Origin: Gemmatimonas sp. UBA7669
GTDB lineage: Bacteria > Gemmatimonadota > Gemmatimonadetes > Gemmatimonadales > Gemmatimonadaceae
Direction: 5' to 3'
Assembly: GCF_002483225.1 (NCBI RefSeq)
Contig: NZ_DLHL01000027.1
Location: 62,001 to 126,000, forward strand
Length of the DNA: 64,000 nt
The notes beneath the pieces are model-generated. The model searched no databases, was not told the DNA's origin, and worked only from the letters and a program-made list of their open reading frames with translations. This document shows, piece after piece, positions 23,297 to 32,962 of this stretch (the stretch's first letter is position 1; each line of letters begins with the position of its first letter). The position numbers and the translations under genes were made by a program.

Positions 23297-23645
23297 TCGT
23301 TACGGATCGGCCTTTTCGGGGTTTGTAGTGGATTCCGCTGCATCCGTGATATCCGCGAGAAGCCTTTACGAATGTGCCGACACACCGGCCCTCGCGGCGA
23401 CGGTGAAATCGTCAACCGCTCACGCAAAGGGACGGAGAGCGCAGAGCCCGCAGAGAACCGCGGTCATGGCTGAACAGCCTTGACGCGGATTTCGCGGATG
23501 TGGCGGAAACAACACGGATTCGACAGCAGTCAACAAGAAGGTCGAGGGACTCCATTGCCCCTCTGCGGCCTTTGCGCCCTCTTTTCCTCTGCGTGGGCTG
23601 TTCACGATGTCAGCGCACGCAGAAGAAACGAGTGCAGAAAGTGCT
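23297..23645. repeat. Intergenic region with modular dispersed repeat (copy 2)
   Basis: 349 bp without a gene between convergent puhE and the chemotaxis receptor. CGCAGAG-rich arm 23418-23459 and CTCTGCG-rich arm 23557-23598 are an imperfect inverted repeat. Between them, and again at about 23330-23360, lie ATCCGCG-type modules (GGATTTCGCGGATG, ATCCGTGATATCCGCGAGA). These are the same building blocks as at 12.6 and 56.5 kb. No promoter was recognised. Confidence 0.7.
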
Positions 23646-25202
23646 TCAGCTTGCGCGGCGCAGATGCCGCACGGGGGCTGACCGGCCCGCCGGTCTGGTG
23701 TTGCTCTGGCCCCGCGTGCCACCGCTCGTTTGCTCGTCGGTGACAAAGGTGGAGACGGCCTGCGTGAGCCCTTCGGCCTTTTCCCGCAGTTCGACACTGG
23801 CTGCGCTGCTTTCTTCGGCGTTGGCCGCCACCGCCTGCGTGACCGTGTTGATGTGCTCGATGGCCACGGCAATTTGCGCCACGCCCTGCTCCTGCTGCGT
23901 GGTGGCCGCGGCCACTTCGCCAATTGACTCGCTGACCTGATCGGCCTGACGGGCAATCAGCGACAGACGGTCCAGCACCGTCTGGTTGAGTCGCACGCCG
24001 GCGTCCGCGCTGCTCACACTGGTCTCGATGAGCTGCGCGGTGTTCTTGGCGGCGTCGGCGCTGCGCAGCGCGAGACTGCGCACTTCTTCGGCCACCACGG
24101 CGAAGCCACGACCCGCATCACCGGCTCGCGCCGCTTCCACCGCGGCGTTGAGTGCCAGCAGGTTGGTCTGGAAGGCAATCTCGTCGATGGTCTTCACGAT
24201 ACGCGCCGTGGCGTCGGCGCCGGCCTTGATCTGACCAATGGCCTCGCTCAGTTGGCGCATGCCGTTCACACCATCGGCCGCCGTGGCGCGTGCTTCTTCG
24301 GCCGAACGCCGTGCATCGCGAGCATGCGAGGCACTGGTCTGCGTCATGCTGGTGAGTTCCTGGAGGCTGGCGGCGACTTCTTCCAGAGACGCGGCCTGAC
24401 TCGATGCACCATCTGACAGCGTCTCGCTGCTTTCGCGCAACGCCACCGAAGTCTCCAGCATCTCTTCTGACGATTGCGTCACGAGCCGCATGGTCTGCCC
24501 GAGCTCCTCCATGGCCGCATTGAAGCTGGCAGCCACCTCGGCATTGCGGTCGTTGTACTGACCGGTGATGCGTACCGTGAGATCACCGCGGGCCAGGCGA
24601 CCGAGGGCGTCGCTGATCTCGCCGAGGAAGCGCATGGCTTCACCCTTGAGCAACGTTTCCACACGCTCCTGCCGCGCGTTGGTCAGCGCGGTGATGACGA
24701 TGGCGATGTCGGCCTGCAGCAGTCGATCGAAGGCCCGCTGGAAGCGGCGATACTCAGCCGGCGTGGCACCGCCCTTCTCCACGGCGATGAGCATGTGCTC
24801 GCGGATCACCTCGTACATGGCCACGTACCAGTTGGAATCCAGGTCGATGCGCTCGTGCACCTGCCCCACGTGCCGGCGATACTCCACGTACTTGTCATCC
24901 AGTCTGCCGGAGAACATGGCCAGCACATAGCGCGTGATGAGCGGGCGCTGCCGATCCACCGAGGTGTGCTTGTCGATGATGGCCTGGGTTTCCCGCGTGC
25001 CGGCAATGTGCTTGTAGAACTCATCGATCATTGGGTCGCAGGCCGCCTTGCACGCGTCTTCCCATACCCGGATGACTCCGAGGTCGTTTGGCGTCACCTG
25101 CAGGAAGTCGAGGCGTCGCCGCACGTCACCGTCCGTGATGGCGATTTCACCTTGGGGATACTGCCGCTCGGTGTTGGTCGGTTTGCGCGTGAAGAAGGAC
25201 AT
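23646..25202 (-). CDS. Globin-coupled methyl-accepting chemotaxis protein (HemAT type)
   Basis: 518 residues, soluble, without a transmembrane segment. Residues ~15-190 form a protoglobin sensor domain with proximal haem ligand H116 in the conserved HERIDLDSNWYVAMY context. A short HAMP-like region (GRLARGDLTVRITG) follows, then the coiled-coil signalling domain with the MCP hairpin tip EIAFQTNLLALNAAVEAAR. Such proteins sense O2 and signal to CheA. Here it flanks the photosynthesis cluster, but on the opposite strand and in its own unit. The ~202 bp upstream region shows no clear promoter. Motility genes are not in the window. Confidence 0.93.
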   Translation of the reverse strand: MSFFTRKPTNTERQYPQGEIAITDGDVRRRLDFLQVTPNDLGVIRVWEDACKAACDPMIDEFYKHIAGTRETQAIIDKHTSVDRQRPLITRYVLAMFSGRLDDKYVEYRRHVGQVHERIDLDSNWYVAMYEVIREHMLIAVEKGGATPAEYRRFQRAFDRLLQADIAIVITALTNARQERVETLLKGEAMRFLGEISDALGRLARGDLTVRITGQYNDRNAEVAASFNAAMEELGQTMRLVTQSSEEMLETSVALRESSETLSDGASSQAASLEEVAASLQELTSMTQTSASHARDARRSAEEARATAADGVNGMRQLSEAIGQIKAGADATARIVKTIDEIAFQTNLLALNAAVEAARAGDAGRGFAVVAEEVRSLALRSADAAKNTAQLIETSVSSADAGVRLNQTVLDRLSLIARQADQVSESIGEVAAATTQQEQGVAQIAVAIEHINTVTQAVAANAEESSAASVELREKAEGLTQAVSTFVTDEQTSGGTRGQSNTRPAGRSAPVRHLRRAS

Positions 25203-25404
25203 GAGGGGGCCGGTCGGGGGAGGTCAACTGGTGCATAAGGTGCACGTTTTCAGGTGTCGACCGTTACACCGGCTGTCGCGCAGTTTCGCTGTCGGCACTG
25301 TGCAGTTCCTGTACGAAACACGGTGCAAACCGGCACCCGAGGCGCGCTACAAGGCTCAGCGTACGGTCGAGACTGTCTGAAGTCCGATCGGCCGAGACCG
25401 GCTC

Positions 25405-26652
25405 CTACTCGTACCGCAGCGCCTCAATGGGGTCGAGGCGGGCGGCCCGGCGTGCGGGGATCATGCCGAAGACAATGCCAATGCTGACCGAAACGACCAC
25501 CGCAATGAGCGTAAGCGTGACGGGCACTGGCGCGTCGATGTCCATGGCCAGCGAGACCACCCGCCCAAGCGCCAGCCCGACCAGAATGCCAATGGCCCCA
25601 CCAATTCCGGTAAGCGTGGAGGCTTCTACGAGAAACTGCACCAGAATGTCGCGTTTGGTGGCGCCCAAAGCCTTGCGCACACCGATCTCGCGTGTGCGAC
25701 TGGTGACCGACACGGTCATGATGGCCATCACGCCAATGCCGCCCACCAGCAGCGCCACGCCCGACAGCACGATCATGACCAGAAAGAACACACCCGTGAT
25801 GCTGTTGAAGGTGTCGAGAATCTGGTCCTGTGACACGAGGTCAAAGGTGTTGCCGTCACCGGGCCTGAGTCGGCGTGATTCGCGCAGGGTCATCTCCACC
25901 GCACTCTGCGCATCGCTCACGCGCACCCCGGCGCGCGGTTTCACGGGAATGAACAGGGCATTCGTGCGATCGATGGGATAGGCGCGGTCCATGAAGCGAT
26001 AGGGCACGATGGCGCCGACGGCCTGGCCCGGCGGCGCAAAGATATTGCCCGGTTCGGCCCAGAGGCCGATAACCTCCAACGGACGTCCGCCGATCTGCAC
26101 CGAACGTCCAATGAGGCGCTCCTGACCGTAGAGACGACGCGCGGTTTCCTCCTGCAGCACCACCACCGGCGCTCCCGCCGTGATCTCGGCCTTGGTGAAC
26201 CAGCGCCCCTCCACCAACTCGCCACCCTGAATCTGGGTGAAGCCATCATCCGCGCCAAAAATGGCCATGCCCTGCGAGCGCACACCAGGCGACTCGATGC
26301 GCGCCAGCGTCTGCGCCCACAGCGACGCATAGGCAATCTCCGGCAACGCCTTGATGCGCTCCGCTTCGCGCTCGACGAGATCGGGCCGGATGCGCACATC
26401 CTTGGGCAGGTCGTCGGGATTGAGCGGCGTCTGCGAAAACTTCTTGAGCACGTAGAACGTGCTGGGGCCCGCCACCTCGATGGTGTTCACGATCTGGTCG
26501 CGAATACCCTGAACGATGGCTGCCATGGCCATGACGGTGGCCACGCCAATGACCACACCGAGAATGGTGAGTGCCGATCGCATCTTGCTCACGCGCAGGG
26601 CCTCGATGGCCATGCGTACATTCTCGCCGAGGGCGTCGATGCGGGCGCTCAT
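25405..26652 (-). CDS. ABC transporter permease, MacB/FtsX type (A3)
   Basis: 415 residues. One N-terminal helix (ALTILGVVIGVATVMAMA), a large MacB_PCD periplasmic domain, and three C-terminal helices containing TSRTREIGVRKALGATKRDI and ARRAARLDPIEALRYE. This is the last of six permeases in the cluster and belongs to the 'A' type (start RMAIEALRVSKMRSAL, end ALRYE). It lacks the cysteine loop of A1 and A2. It starts 5 nt after B3. It would pair with B3 and share the single ATPase at 32963-33769. The substrate is unknown; the family handles peptides, lipoproteins or drugs by a mechanotransmission mechanism. Confidence 0.88.
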   Translation of the reverse strand: MSARIDALGENVRMAIEALRVSKMRSALTILGVVIGVATVMAMAAIVQGIRDQIVNTIEVAGPSTFYVLKKFSQTPLNPDDLPKDVRIRPDLVEREAERIKALPEIAYASLWAQTLARIESPGVRSQGMAIFGADDGFTQIQGGELVEGRWFTKAEITAGAPVVVLQEETARRLYGQERLIGRSVQIGGRPLEVIGLWAEPGNIFAPPGQAVGAIVPYRFMDRAYPIDRTNALFIPVKPRAGVRVSDAQSAVEMTLRESRRLRPGDGNTFDLVSQDQILDTFNSITGVFFLVMIVLSGVALLVGGIGVMAIMTVSVTSRTREIGVRKALGATKRDILVQFLVEASTLTGIGGAIGILVGLALGRVVSLAMDIDAPVPVTLTLIAVVVSVSIGIVFGMIPARRAARLDPIEALRYE

Positions 26653-26657
26653 GACGG

Positions 26658-27899
26658 CTATTCCGCGCGCATGGCGGTGATGGGATCGAGTCGGGCGGCG
26701 CGCGCCGCCGGGTAGACGCCGAACAGCACACCAATGCCCGCGCCGAGCGTCAGCGCCACTCCCACACTCCACGGCGATACCCGCGCGGGAAGCGGCGTGA
26801 GCGTGCTGATAAGCAACGCGAGCCCCCAACCGCCGAGCACACCCAGCACACCGCCCAGCATGGCCAGGGCCACGGCTTCCACGAGAAACTGCCGCCGGAC
26901 ATCAGCCGCACTGGCGCCCACCGCCTTGCGCAGACCGATTTCGTGCGTGCGCTCGGTGACGGCCATGAGCATGATGTTCATGATCACGATGCCGCCCACC
27001 ACCACGCCAATGGCCACCACGGCGGGGACCACGGCAAACAACACGCGCGTGAGCTGCTTCCAGAAGGCCACAAAGGCTTCGCCGGTGCCAATGTCGAAGT
27101 TGTCGACCTCGGAGGGGCGGAGCTGACGCGCCACACGCATGGCTTCCTGCGCACGCGCCATGGCCGGCCCCACTTCCTCGGCCTCACGCATCTTCACCGA
27201 AACCACGGTGGTTTGCCGCCTGCCGAACATGGCCTCGAAGGCATTGAGCGGTACGAGGGCAAAGGCGTCGAAGGATTGACCCAGCACACGCCCCTTGGGC
27301 GCCACCACACCAATGACGGTGAATCGTGTGCCCATGATGCGCACCTCCTGATCCACCGCCTGCCCGCCGTCGAAGAGATCCTTGGCCACATCGGCGCCGA
27401 TGACCACGACGCGTCGCCGCTCGCGGATGTCGATGTCGTTCATGGGTCGGCCGCTGGTGAAGCGGTAATCCTGCACCACCTGATAGCCCGGCGTGACGCC
27501 GAAGATCAGCACACTGCCCAGGGTGCGATTGCGCCACACCACATCCGCACGCGGTGTGGGCCATCCACTTTGCAGGCTGATGGCCTCGGCATCAGGCAGC
27601 GCCGCCTGCACCGCCTCGGCGTCACGCTCATTGATGCGCGGCCGCCGCTGCATGGTGCGGAACTCATCGTCGGTGAACATGCCCAGGCTGATGGGGACAC
27701 GTCGCACCTGGAAGGTGTTCATGCCGATCATGGCGTCGGCGATGTTTTCCTTCACATAGGCATTCATGCCCTGGATGATGGCCACCACCGCCACCAGAAA
27801 CCCCACCGACACCACGATGCCAAGCAGCGTGAACGCCGTTCGCAGCGGGTTCACGCGCAATTGCCCGAAGGCCAATCGAAGACTGTCGATGAATAGCAT
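26658..27899 (-). CDS. ABC transporter permease, MacB/FtsX type (B3)
   Basis: 413 residues, 'B' type. It begins MLFIDSLRLAFGQLRVNPLR, has one N-terminal helix, a periplasmic MacB_PCD domain and three C-terminal helices with VTERTHEIGLRKAVGASAAD, ending ARLDPITAMRAE. It is 21 nt downstream of A2 and 5 nt upstream of A3. It is the most diverged of the three B copies (AVGASAADVRRQ versus ALGAKRRDI in B1 and B2). Confidence 0.88.
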   Translation of the reverse strand: MLFIDSLRLAFGQLRVNPLRTAFTLLGIVVSVGFLVAVVAIIQGMNAYVKENIADAMIGMNTFQVRRVPISLGMFTDDEFRTMQRRPRINERDAEAVQAALPDAEAISLQSGWPTPRADVVWRNRTLGSVLIFGVTPGYQVVQDYRFTSGRPMNDIDIRERRRVVVIGADVAKDLFDGGQAVDQEVRIMGTRFTVIGVVAPKGRVLGQSFDAFALVPLNAFEAMFGRRQTTVVSVKMREAEEVGPAMARAQEAMRVARQLRPSEVDNFDIGTGEAFVAFWKQLTRVLFAVVPAVVAIGVVVGGIVIMNIMLMAVTERTHEIGLRKAVGASAADVRRQFLVEAVALAMLGGVLGVLGGWGLALLISTLTPLPARVSPWSVGVALTLGAGIGVLFGVYPAARAARLDPITAMRAE

Positions 27900-27920
27900 G
27901 AGTGGCAGCTGGTCCGGGCC

Positions 27921-29177
27921 CTACTCGTACCGCAGCGCCTCCACCGGATCGAGTCGCGAGGCCTTGATGGCCGGCAACATGCCGAATGCCACCCCCGTTA
28001 CCGCACTGGCCACCAGCGCCGTGACCACAATGCTCGTGGGCAGCGATGCCGGGATGCTGGTGTTGCTGCGAATGATCCACGCCAGTAACGCGCCCACCGC
28101 GAGACCGATGAACGCCCCGATGCTGGTGAGCGTGGCGGCTTCCACCAGAAACTGCCAGCGAATCGTGCCGGCCGTGGCGCCCAGAGCCTTGCGCACACCG
28201 ATCTCGCGGGTGCGCTCGGTCACGGAGATCATCATGATGGCCACCACGCCCACGCCGCCCACGAGCAGGGCCACCGCAGACAGGGCCAGACCCACGGCGA
28301 AGATGGCGCCGAAGAGCTGGTTGAAAGTGTCCATGATGCGGTCCTGCTCAATGAGATAGAACGTATTGCGATCACCGGGACGCAGACCACGCCGAGCACG
28401 CATGGCGGCCATCACGTCGTCCATCACCACATCCTGACCCACGCCGGCGCGCGGCCTGACGAGCAGCGTGAGACTGTTGCGCCATACATCGAGCACACGC
28501 ACCGCCGCCTGCAGCGGGATGATGGCGCGGGGTGTTTCCGGCCCTCGCCCTTCCAGTGAGCGCAGAAAGCCCGCCTTGGGATTGAACACGCCAATGACCG
28601 TGAACTGCCGGCCGTTGATGGTGATCTGCTTGCCAATGGGCTCGGAGTCACCGAAGAGTTGCGCCTTGAGCGTGTCGTTCACGAGCACCACGGGCTGGCC
28701 GGCCTCGTATTCGGCGCGCGTGAAGTTGCGGCCTGGCGAGATATCCGACGCATTCACCAGCGGCCACTCCAGGCTGTAGGCGTCGTAGCCCACGCCGTCC
28801 ACGCGCGCGTCGCGATAACCGAAGTTGCCCGAGCCGCCCAGCACGCCGATGGCATCCTGCACGGTGGACAGTCGGCGAATCATGTCCCACTCGTTGAACG
28901 AGATGGGCGGATTGCGCCGGTCGGGACAATTTTCGTCCGTGCCATCGCAGGCCTGAATGCCCGTGCCGCGGCGCTGCACGATGAAGGTGGTGGCGCCGAT
29001 CTGTTCGAGATCCTGCTCGAAGGAGCGACGAATGCCGGTGACGACAGCACCCATGGCCACCACGACGAACACCCCGATGGCCACACCGGCAATGGTGAGC
29101 GCCGCGCGCACCTTGTTGGAGCGAATGGCGTCGAGCGCCATGCCCACGCCTTCAAAGGCCAGAAAGATCGATCGCAT
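27921..29177 (-). CDS. ABC transporter permease, MacB/FtsX type (A2)
   Basis: 418 residues from the ATG at 29177. Topology is one helix, a periplasmic domain and three helices, with VTERTREIGVRKALGATAGTI near the C-terminus and an end of ASRLDPVEALRYE. The periplasmic domain contains ACDGTDENCPDRRNPP, a short Cys-Cys loop shared with A1 and likely disulfide-bonded in the periplasm. It overlaps nothing, starting 4 nt after B2. Confidence 0.88.
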   Translation of the reverse strand: MRSIFLAFEGVGMALDAIRSNKVRAALTIAGVAIGVFVVVAMGAVVTGIRRSFEQDLEQIGATTFIVQRRGTGIQACDGTDENCPDRRNPPISFNEWDMIRRLSTVQDAIGVLGGSGNFGYRDARVDGVGYDAYSLEWPLVNASDISPGRNFTRAEYEAGQPVVLVNDTLKAQLFGDSEPIGKQITINGRQFTVIGVFNPKAGFLRSLEGRGPETPRAIIPLQAAVRVLDVWRNSLTLLVRPRAGVGQDVVMDDVMAAMRARRGLRPGDRNTFYLIEQDRIMDTFNQLFGAIFAVGLALSAVALLVGGVGVVAIMMISVTERTREIGVRKALGATAGTIRWQFLVEAATLTSIGAFIGLAVGALLAWIIRSNTSIPASLPTSIVVTALVASAVTGVAFGMLPAIKASRLDPVEALRYE

Positions 29178-29181
29178 GGGC

Positions 29182-30423
29182 TTACTCCGAGCGCAGGGCG
29201 GCGATGGGATCGAGCTGCGAGGCGCGACTCGCCGGATACAGTCCCGCGCCAATCCCCACGCCAGCGCCGGTCACGAGCGCCGCCACAATGGACCACGGCG
29301 CCACAGCGGCCGGCAGTGGGGTGAGGGCGGCAATGATTTCGGCCAATCCGATGCCGAGTCCGATGCCGATGGCTGCCCCCAGGGTGCTGAGGGTGGCGGC
29401 TTCCACGAGGAACTGACTCATGATGTCGCGCCGCTTGGCACCCAGGGCTTTGCGCACGCCGATCTCCCGCGTGCGCTCGGCCACCGCCACGAGCATGATG
29501 TTCATGATGACCATCGCGCCCACCACGAGGCTGATGGCGGGCAGCGCCGTTCCGAAGAGGACCAGGCGCCCCTTGAGCTGCTTGATGAAGCCGAAGGCCG
29601 CGTCCTGGGTGACGAGACCAAAGTTGTCAGGCTCCGCCGCGCGCAAACCACGGAAGGCGCGCAGCGCACCGCGCGCGATTTCAATGCCTTCGGCCAGATC
29701 GGCCTGATTGGGCGCCTGCACGATGAGCGACGACACATCGCGCTGCGGGCGAATGATGCGCCCCATGGGCGAGGTGTAGGGCGCAATGGCGAGGCGATCG
29801 AGCGAGAAACCGAACACCGACCCCTGCTTCTCGATCACGCCAATGACGGTGAAGGGGATACCGGCCACGCGGAGCTGTCGGCCCTCGGGGTCGAGACCCG
29901 GAAAGAAGTGCTCCGCCACCTCCACACCGATGACCACCACCGGCGAGCCGGCACGCACTTCCTGATCGGTGAAGGCGCGGCCAGCCGTAACCGCAAACTT
30001 CTTGATGGCGAAGTACTCGGCGTCGGTGGCTACCGCCTGGACCTGTCGCGGCCGCGCGCCAATGGCGCTGGCATACTTGAACGTTTCGCTGGCCACCGTG
30101 CTGCGCATGGTGGCGGGCAGGGCACCGCGCACGACGTCCACGTCGGTCATGCGAAGCAGCGGCCTGCGCTGCAACTCGCGCGCAGAAAAGCCCCGGTTGC
30201 CACCGGGGCCCACATTGTCGAATCGGCGCAGCGTGAAGGTGTTGGTGCCGATGAGGCGGGAGGCGAAGTCCTCTTCGACGTACTTGCCCATCCCTTCCAC
30301 GATGGACACGACGGCGATGAGGAACATCACCCCAATGGTCACCCCAAGCAGGGTGAAGGCACTCTTGAGCTTCTGGACCCGGATCTGGGTCAGAGCCAGC
30401 AGGACAGCGTCACGGGTTCTCAC
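29182..30423 (-). CDS. ABC transporter permease, MacB/FtsX type (B2)
   Basis: 413 residues from a GTG. It starts RDAVLLALTQIRVQKLKSAF with a MacB_PCD domain and AERTREIGVRKALGAKRRDIMSQF, ending LDPIAALRSE. It closely resembles B1 (KLKSAFTLLGV, SIVEGMGKY shared), suggesting duplication of a B-A pair. It lies 20 nt after A1. Confidence 0.88.
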   Translation of the reverse strand: MRTRDAVLLALTQIRVQKLKSAFTLLGVTIGVMFLIAVVSIVEGMGKYVEEDFASRLIGTNTFTLRRFDNVGPGGNRGFSARELQRRPLLRMTDVDVVRGALPATMRSTVASETFKYASAIGARPRQVQAVATDAEYFAIKKFAVTAGRAFTDQEVRAGSPVVVIGVEVAEHFFPGLDPEGRQLRVAGIPFTVIGVIEKQGSVFGFSLDRLAIAPYTSPMGRIIRPQRDVSSLIVQAPNQADLAEGIEIARGALRAFRGLRAAEPDNFGLVTQDAAFGFIKQLKGRLVLFGTALPAISLVVGAMVIMNIMLVAVAERTREIGVRKALGAKRRDIMSQFLVEAATLSTLGAAIGIGLGIGLAEIIAALTPLPAAVAPWSIVAALVTGAGVGIGAGLYPASRASQLDPIAALRSE

Positions 30424-30443
30424 CCATGAAGCATATCGCGTCC

Positions 30444-31697
30444 TTACTCGTAGCGCAGCGCCTCAACCGGATCGAGTCGAGCGGCCCGGCTGGCGGGCAG
30501 CATGCCAAAGAGGATGCCCGTGACGGCACTGGCTCCCAGGGCGGCCACGACGGCCAGCGGCGGAATGCTGGCCTCAATGGGGGTGAAGTTCCGAATAAGC
30601 AGAGCCCCGAGCCAGCCTACGAACAGCCCGATGGCGCCGCCGATGCCCGTGAGCGTGGCCGCTTCCACCAAAAATTGCCACAGGATGGTAGCCTTTGTGG
30701 CTCCCAGGGCCTTGCGCACACCGATCTCGCGGGTGCGCTCGGTAACCGAGATCATCATGATGGCCACCACGCCCACGCCGCCCACAATGAGGCCGACGCC
30801 CGAGAGGGCAATCATCACGAGGAAGAACATGCCGAAGATGCTGTTGTAGGTGTCCATCAGCTTGTCCTGCGTGATGATCGCAAAGCTCGACTCATCGGCG
30901 GGCCGGGAGCCCCGCAGTCCGCGCAGAGCGGCCGTGACGTCATCGATGGCCACATCCCGCGGCACGTCGGCACGCGGCTTGACCGCCAGTCCGGTATTGC
31001 TGGCGCGGGCACCGATGTAGCGCACCAGCGCATCGATGGGCACGACGGCCTTGGGCCGATCGCCACCAGACAGGAAGCTGCTGTTGTCCTTGTAGACGCC
31101 AATGACCTCGAACGGCACGCCATTGAGCGTGAGCGTCTTGCCGATGGGGTCGGAGTCGCCGAAGACACGCTCCACCATGGTCGTGGTGATGACCGCCACA
31201 CGGGCGCCAGTCCGCGCCTCGGCGGCCGTGAAGGCACGGCCCGGGTACACTTCGGGGGCACTGATGGTGGTCCACTCCGCGGAGTAGCCCTCGATGCCGG
31301 CCGAAGGCAGCTCCACGTTGCGGTAGCGCACCTTGGCGCTCCAGTCGATGCGCTCGCCCACCGCTTCGATGTTGCTCAGGCGGCGCAGCGCGTCCACCTC
31401 GTTGCGACGGATGGGCGGATTGCGCAGCCAGGCGCAGGTGTTGTCGCTGCCGTCGCAGGCTTCGAACGAAATGGGGTAGCGCGAGACAAAAAACGTGGTC
31501 GGACCCGTGCTCGCGAAGTCCTTGGCTACCGACTGGTTGATGCCGTGCACGGCGGCCGAGATGGCCACCACCACGAACACACCAACGGCGATGCCAAGAA
31601 TGGTGAGCCCGGCACGGACCTTGTTGGCGCGCACCGCGTCAATGGCGATGCGCACCCCTTCGGAGACTGCGGACAGTCGAGTCGTGAATGCCGACAT
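30444..31697 (-). CDS. ABC transporter permease, MacB/FtsX type (A1)
   Basis: 417 residues. It starts MSAFTTRLSAVSEGVRIAID, then a first helix GLTILGIAVGVFVVVAIS. The periplasmic domain contains the Cys-Cys loop EACDGSDNTCAWLRNPP (compare A2). The C-terminal part has VTERTREIGVRKALGATKATI and ends ARLDPVEALRYE. It lies 3 nt after B1. Confidence 0.88.
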   Translation of the reverse strand: MSAFTTRLSAVSEGVRIAIDAVRANKVRAGLTILGIAVGVFVVVAISAAVHGINQSVAKDFASTGPTTFFVSRYPISFEACDGSDNTCAWLRNPPIRRNEVDALRRLSNIEAVGERIDWSAKVRYRNVELPSAGIEGYSAEWTTISAPEVYPGRAFTAAEARTGARVAVITTTMVERVFGDSDPIGKTLTLNGVPFEVIGVYKDNSSFLSGGDRPKAVVPIDALVRYIGARASNTGLAVKPRADVPRDVAIDDVTAALRGLRGSRPADESSFAIITQDKLMDTYNSIFGMFFLVMIALSGVGLIVGGVGVVAIMMISVTERTREIGVRKALGATKATILWQFLVEAATLTGIGGAIGLFVGWLGALLIRNFTPIEASIPPLAVVAALGASAVTGILFGMLPASRAARLDPVEALRYE

Positions 31698-31700
31698 GAA

Positions 31701-32948
31701 CTACTCCTGCCGCAGGGCAAGAATGGGATCAAGACGCGAGGCGCGGCTGGCCGGATACACACCGGAGATGATGCCGACACCGGCGCCGAGTGCCACGCCT
31801 ACCACAATGGACCAGGGGGCCACGCTTGCGGGCAGCGGCGAGACAGCCGCGATGAACTGCGCGAGACCAATACCCAGCGCCACACCCACCGCCGAGCCCA
31901 GGGTACCCAGTGTGGAGGCCTCGATGAGGAACTGCAGCAGAATGTCACGCCGCTTGGCGCCGAGCGCCTTGCGGATGCCGATTTCGCGCGTGCGCTCGGC
32001 CACCGCCACCAGCATGATGTTCATGATGACGATGGAGCCGACGACAAGACCGATGGCGGGCAGGGCGATGCCTGCCAGCACGAGGTACTTCTTGATCTTG
32101 TTCCAGAACTCGAGGGCCGAGTCCGCGGTTTGCAGCGAGAAGTTGTCCTTCTGCGACGGACGAAGCTTGCGCTGACCGCGCATGGCGGAGCGCACGATTT
32201 CCATGTTCTCCGTCATGGCCTGCACGTTCGGCGACTGAATGACCACGGCATCGATCATGGTGGCGCGCGCATTGAGGAAGCGGCGCGCCGGTGAGCGATA
32301 CGACGTGACCAGGAAGTTGTCGAACGACATGCCGAAGGCCTTGCCCTGCGATTCCGCGAGGCCCACGACGCGATAGGGCACGCCGCCGATCTTGACCTCG
32401 CGGCCGATCGGGTCGAGGCCCGGGAACAGTCGCTCCGCCGCATCCGGGCCAATGACGACCACCTTCTCGCCGCGCGCCAGCTCCTGCTCGGAGAGGATGC
32501 GACCATCGGTGACGCCAAGCTTCTTGACGTCGAAGTAGTCGCCGTCCACCGCCACCACCTGCACCCGGCGCGGCTTGGCGCTCACGGATGACGAGACATC
32601 GACCTGATTGTCGGCGTACACGTACCACTTGGTGTCATCCGGCAGGTCGCGGGTGGCGGGTCCGACATCAACGATCTCCAGACGCGGGCGCCGCCGGTAT
32701 TCCTCCCACGTGGCTGCATCCACATCCCCGATGTTGATGTTGGGGCGATGGCGCAGCTCGAAGGTGTTCACCGAGATCAGCTTCCCGATGAGATCCTCTT
32801 CCATGTACTTGCCCATGCCCTCCACGATGGACACCACCGAGATGAGGAACATCACGCCGATGCAGACACCCAGGAGCGTGAACGCACTCTTGAGCTTCTG
32901 TGTGCGGATGGTGCGCAGCGCGAGTCGGATGGCGTCGAAGAAGGGCAT
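31701..32948 (-). CDS. ABC transporter permease, MacB/FtsX type (B1)
   Basis: 415 residues. MPFFDAIRLALRTIRTQKLK, a first helix FTLLGVCIGVMFLISVVSI, a periplasmic MacB_PCD domain, then AERTREIGIRKALGAKRRDI and ARLDPILALRQE in the C-terminal part. It is the first permease after the ATPase (14-nt gap). With A1 it forms the first of three B-A pairs. Confidence 0.88.
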   Translation of the reverse strand: MPFFDAIRLALRTIRTQKLKSAFTLLGVCIGVMFLISVVSIVEGMGKYMEEDLIGKLISVNTFELRHRPNINIGDVDAATWEEYRRRPRLEIVDVGPATRDLPDDTKWYVYADNQVDVSSSVSAKPRRVQVVAVDGDYFDVKKLGVTDGRILSEQELARGEKVVVIGPDAAERLFPGLDPIGREVKIGGVPYRVVGLAESQGKAFGMSFDNFLVTSYRSPARRFLNARATMIDAVVIQSPNVQAMTENMEIVRSAMRGQRKLRPSQKDNFSLQTADSALEFWNKIKKYLVLAGIALPAIGLVVGSIVIMNIMLVAVAERTREIGIRKALGAKRRDILLQFLIEASTLGTLGSAVGVALGIGLAQFIAAVSPLPASVAPWSIVVGVALGAGVGIISGVYPASRASRLDPILALRQE

Positions 32949-32962
32949 GGACTGGATGAGGC

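Noticed and set aside
28957..32294. Two long + strand open frames opposite the permease genes
   Set aside because: They are antisense shadows of the MacB-type permeases. They have no ribosome-binding sites and show His/Gly-rich low-information sequence.
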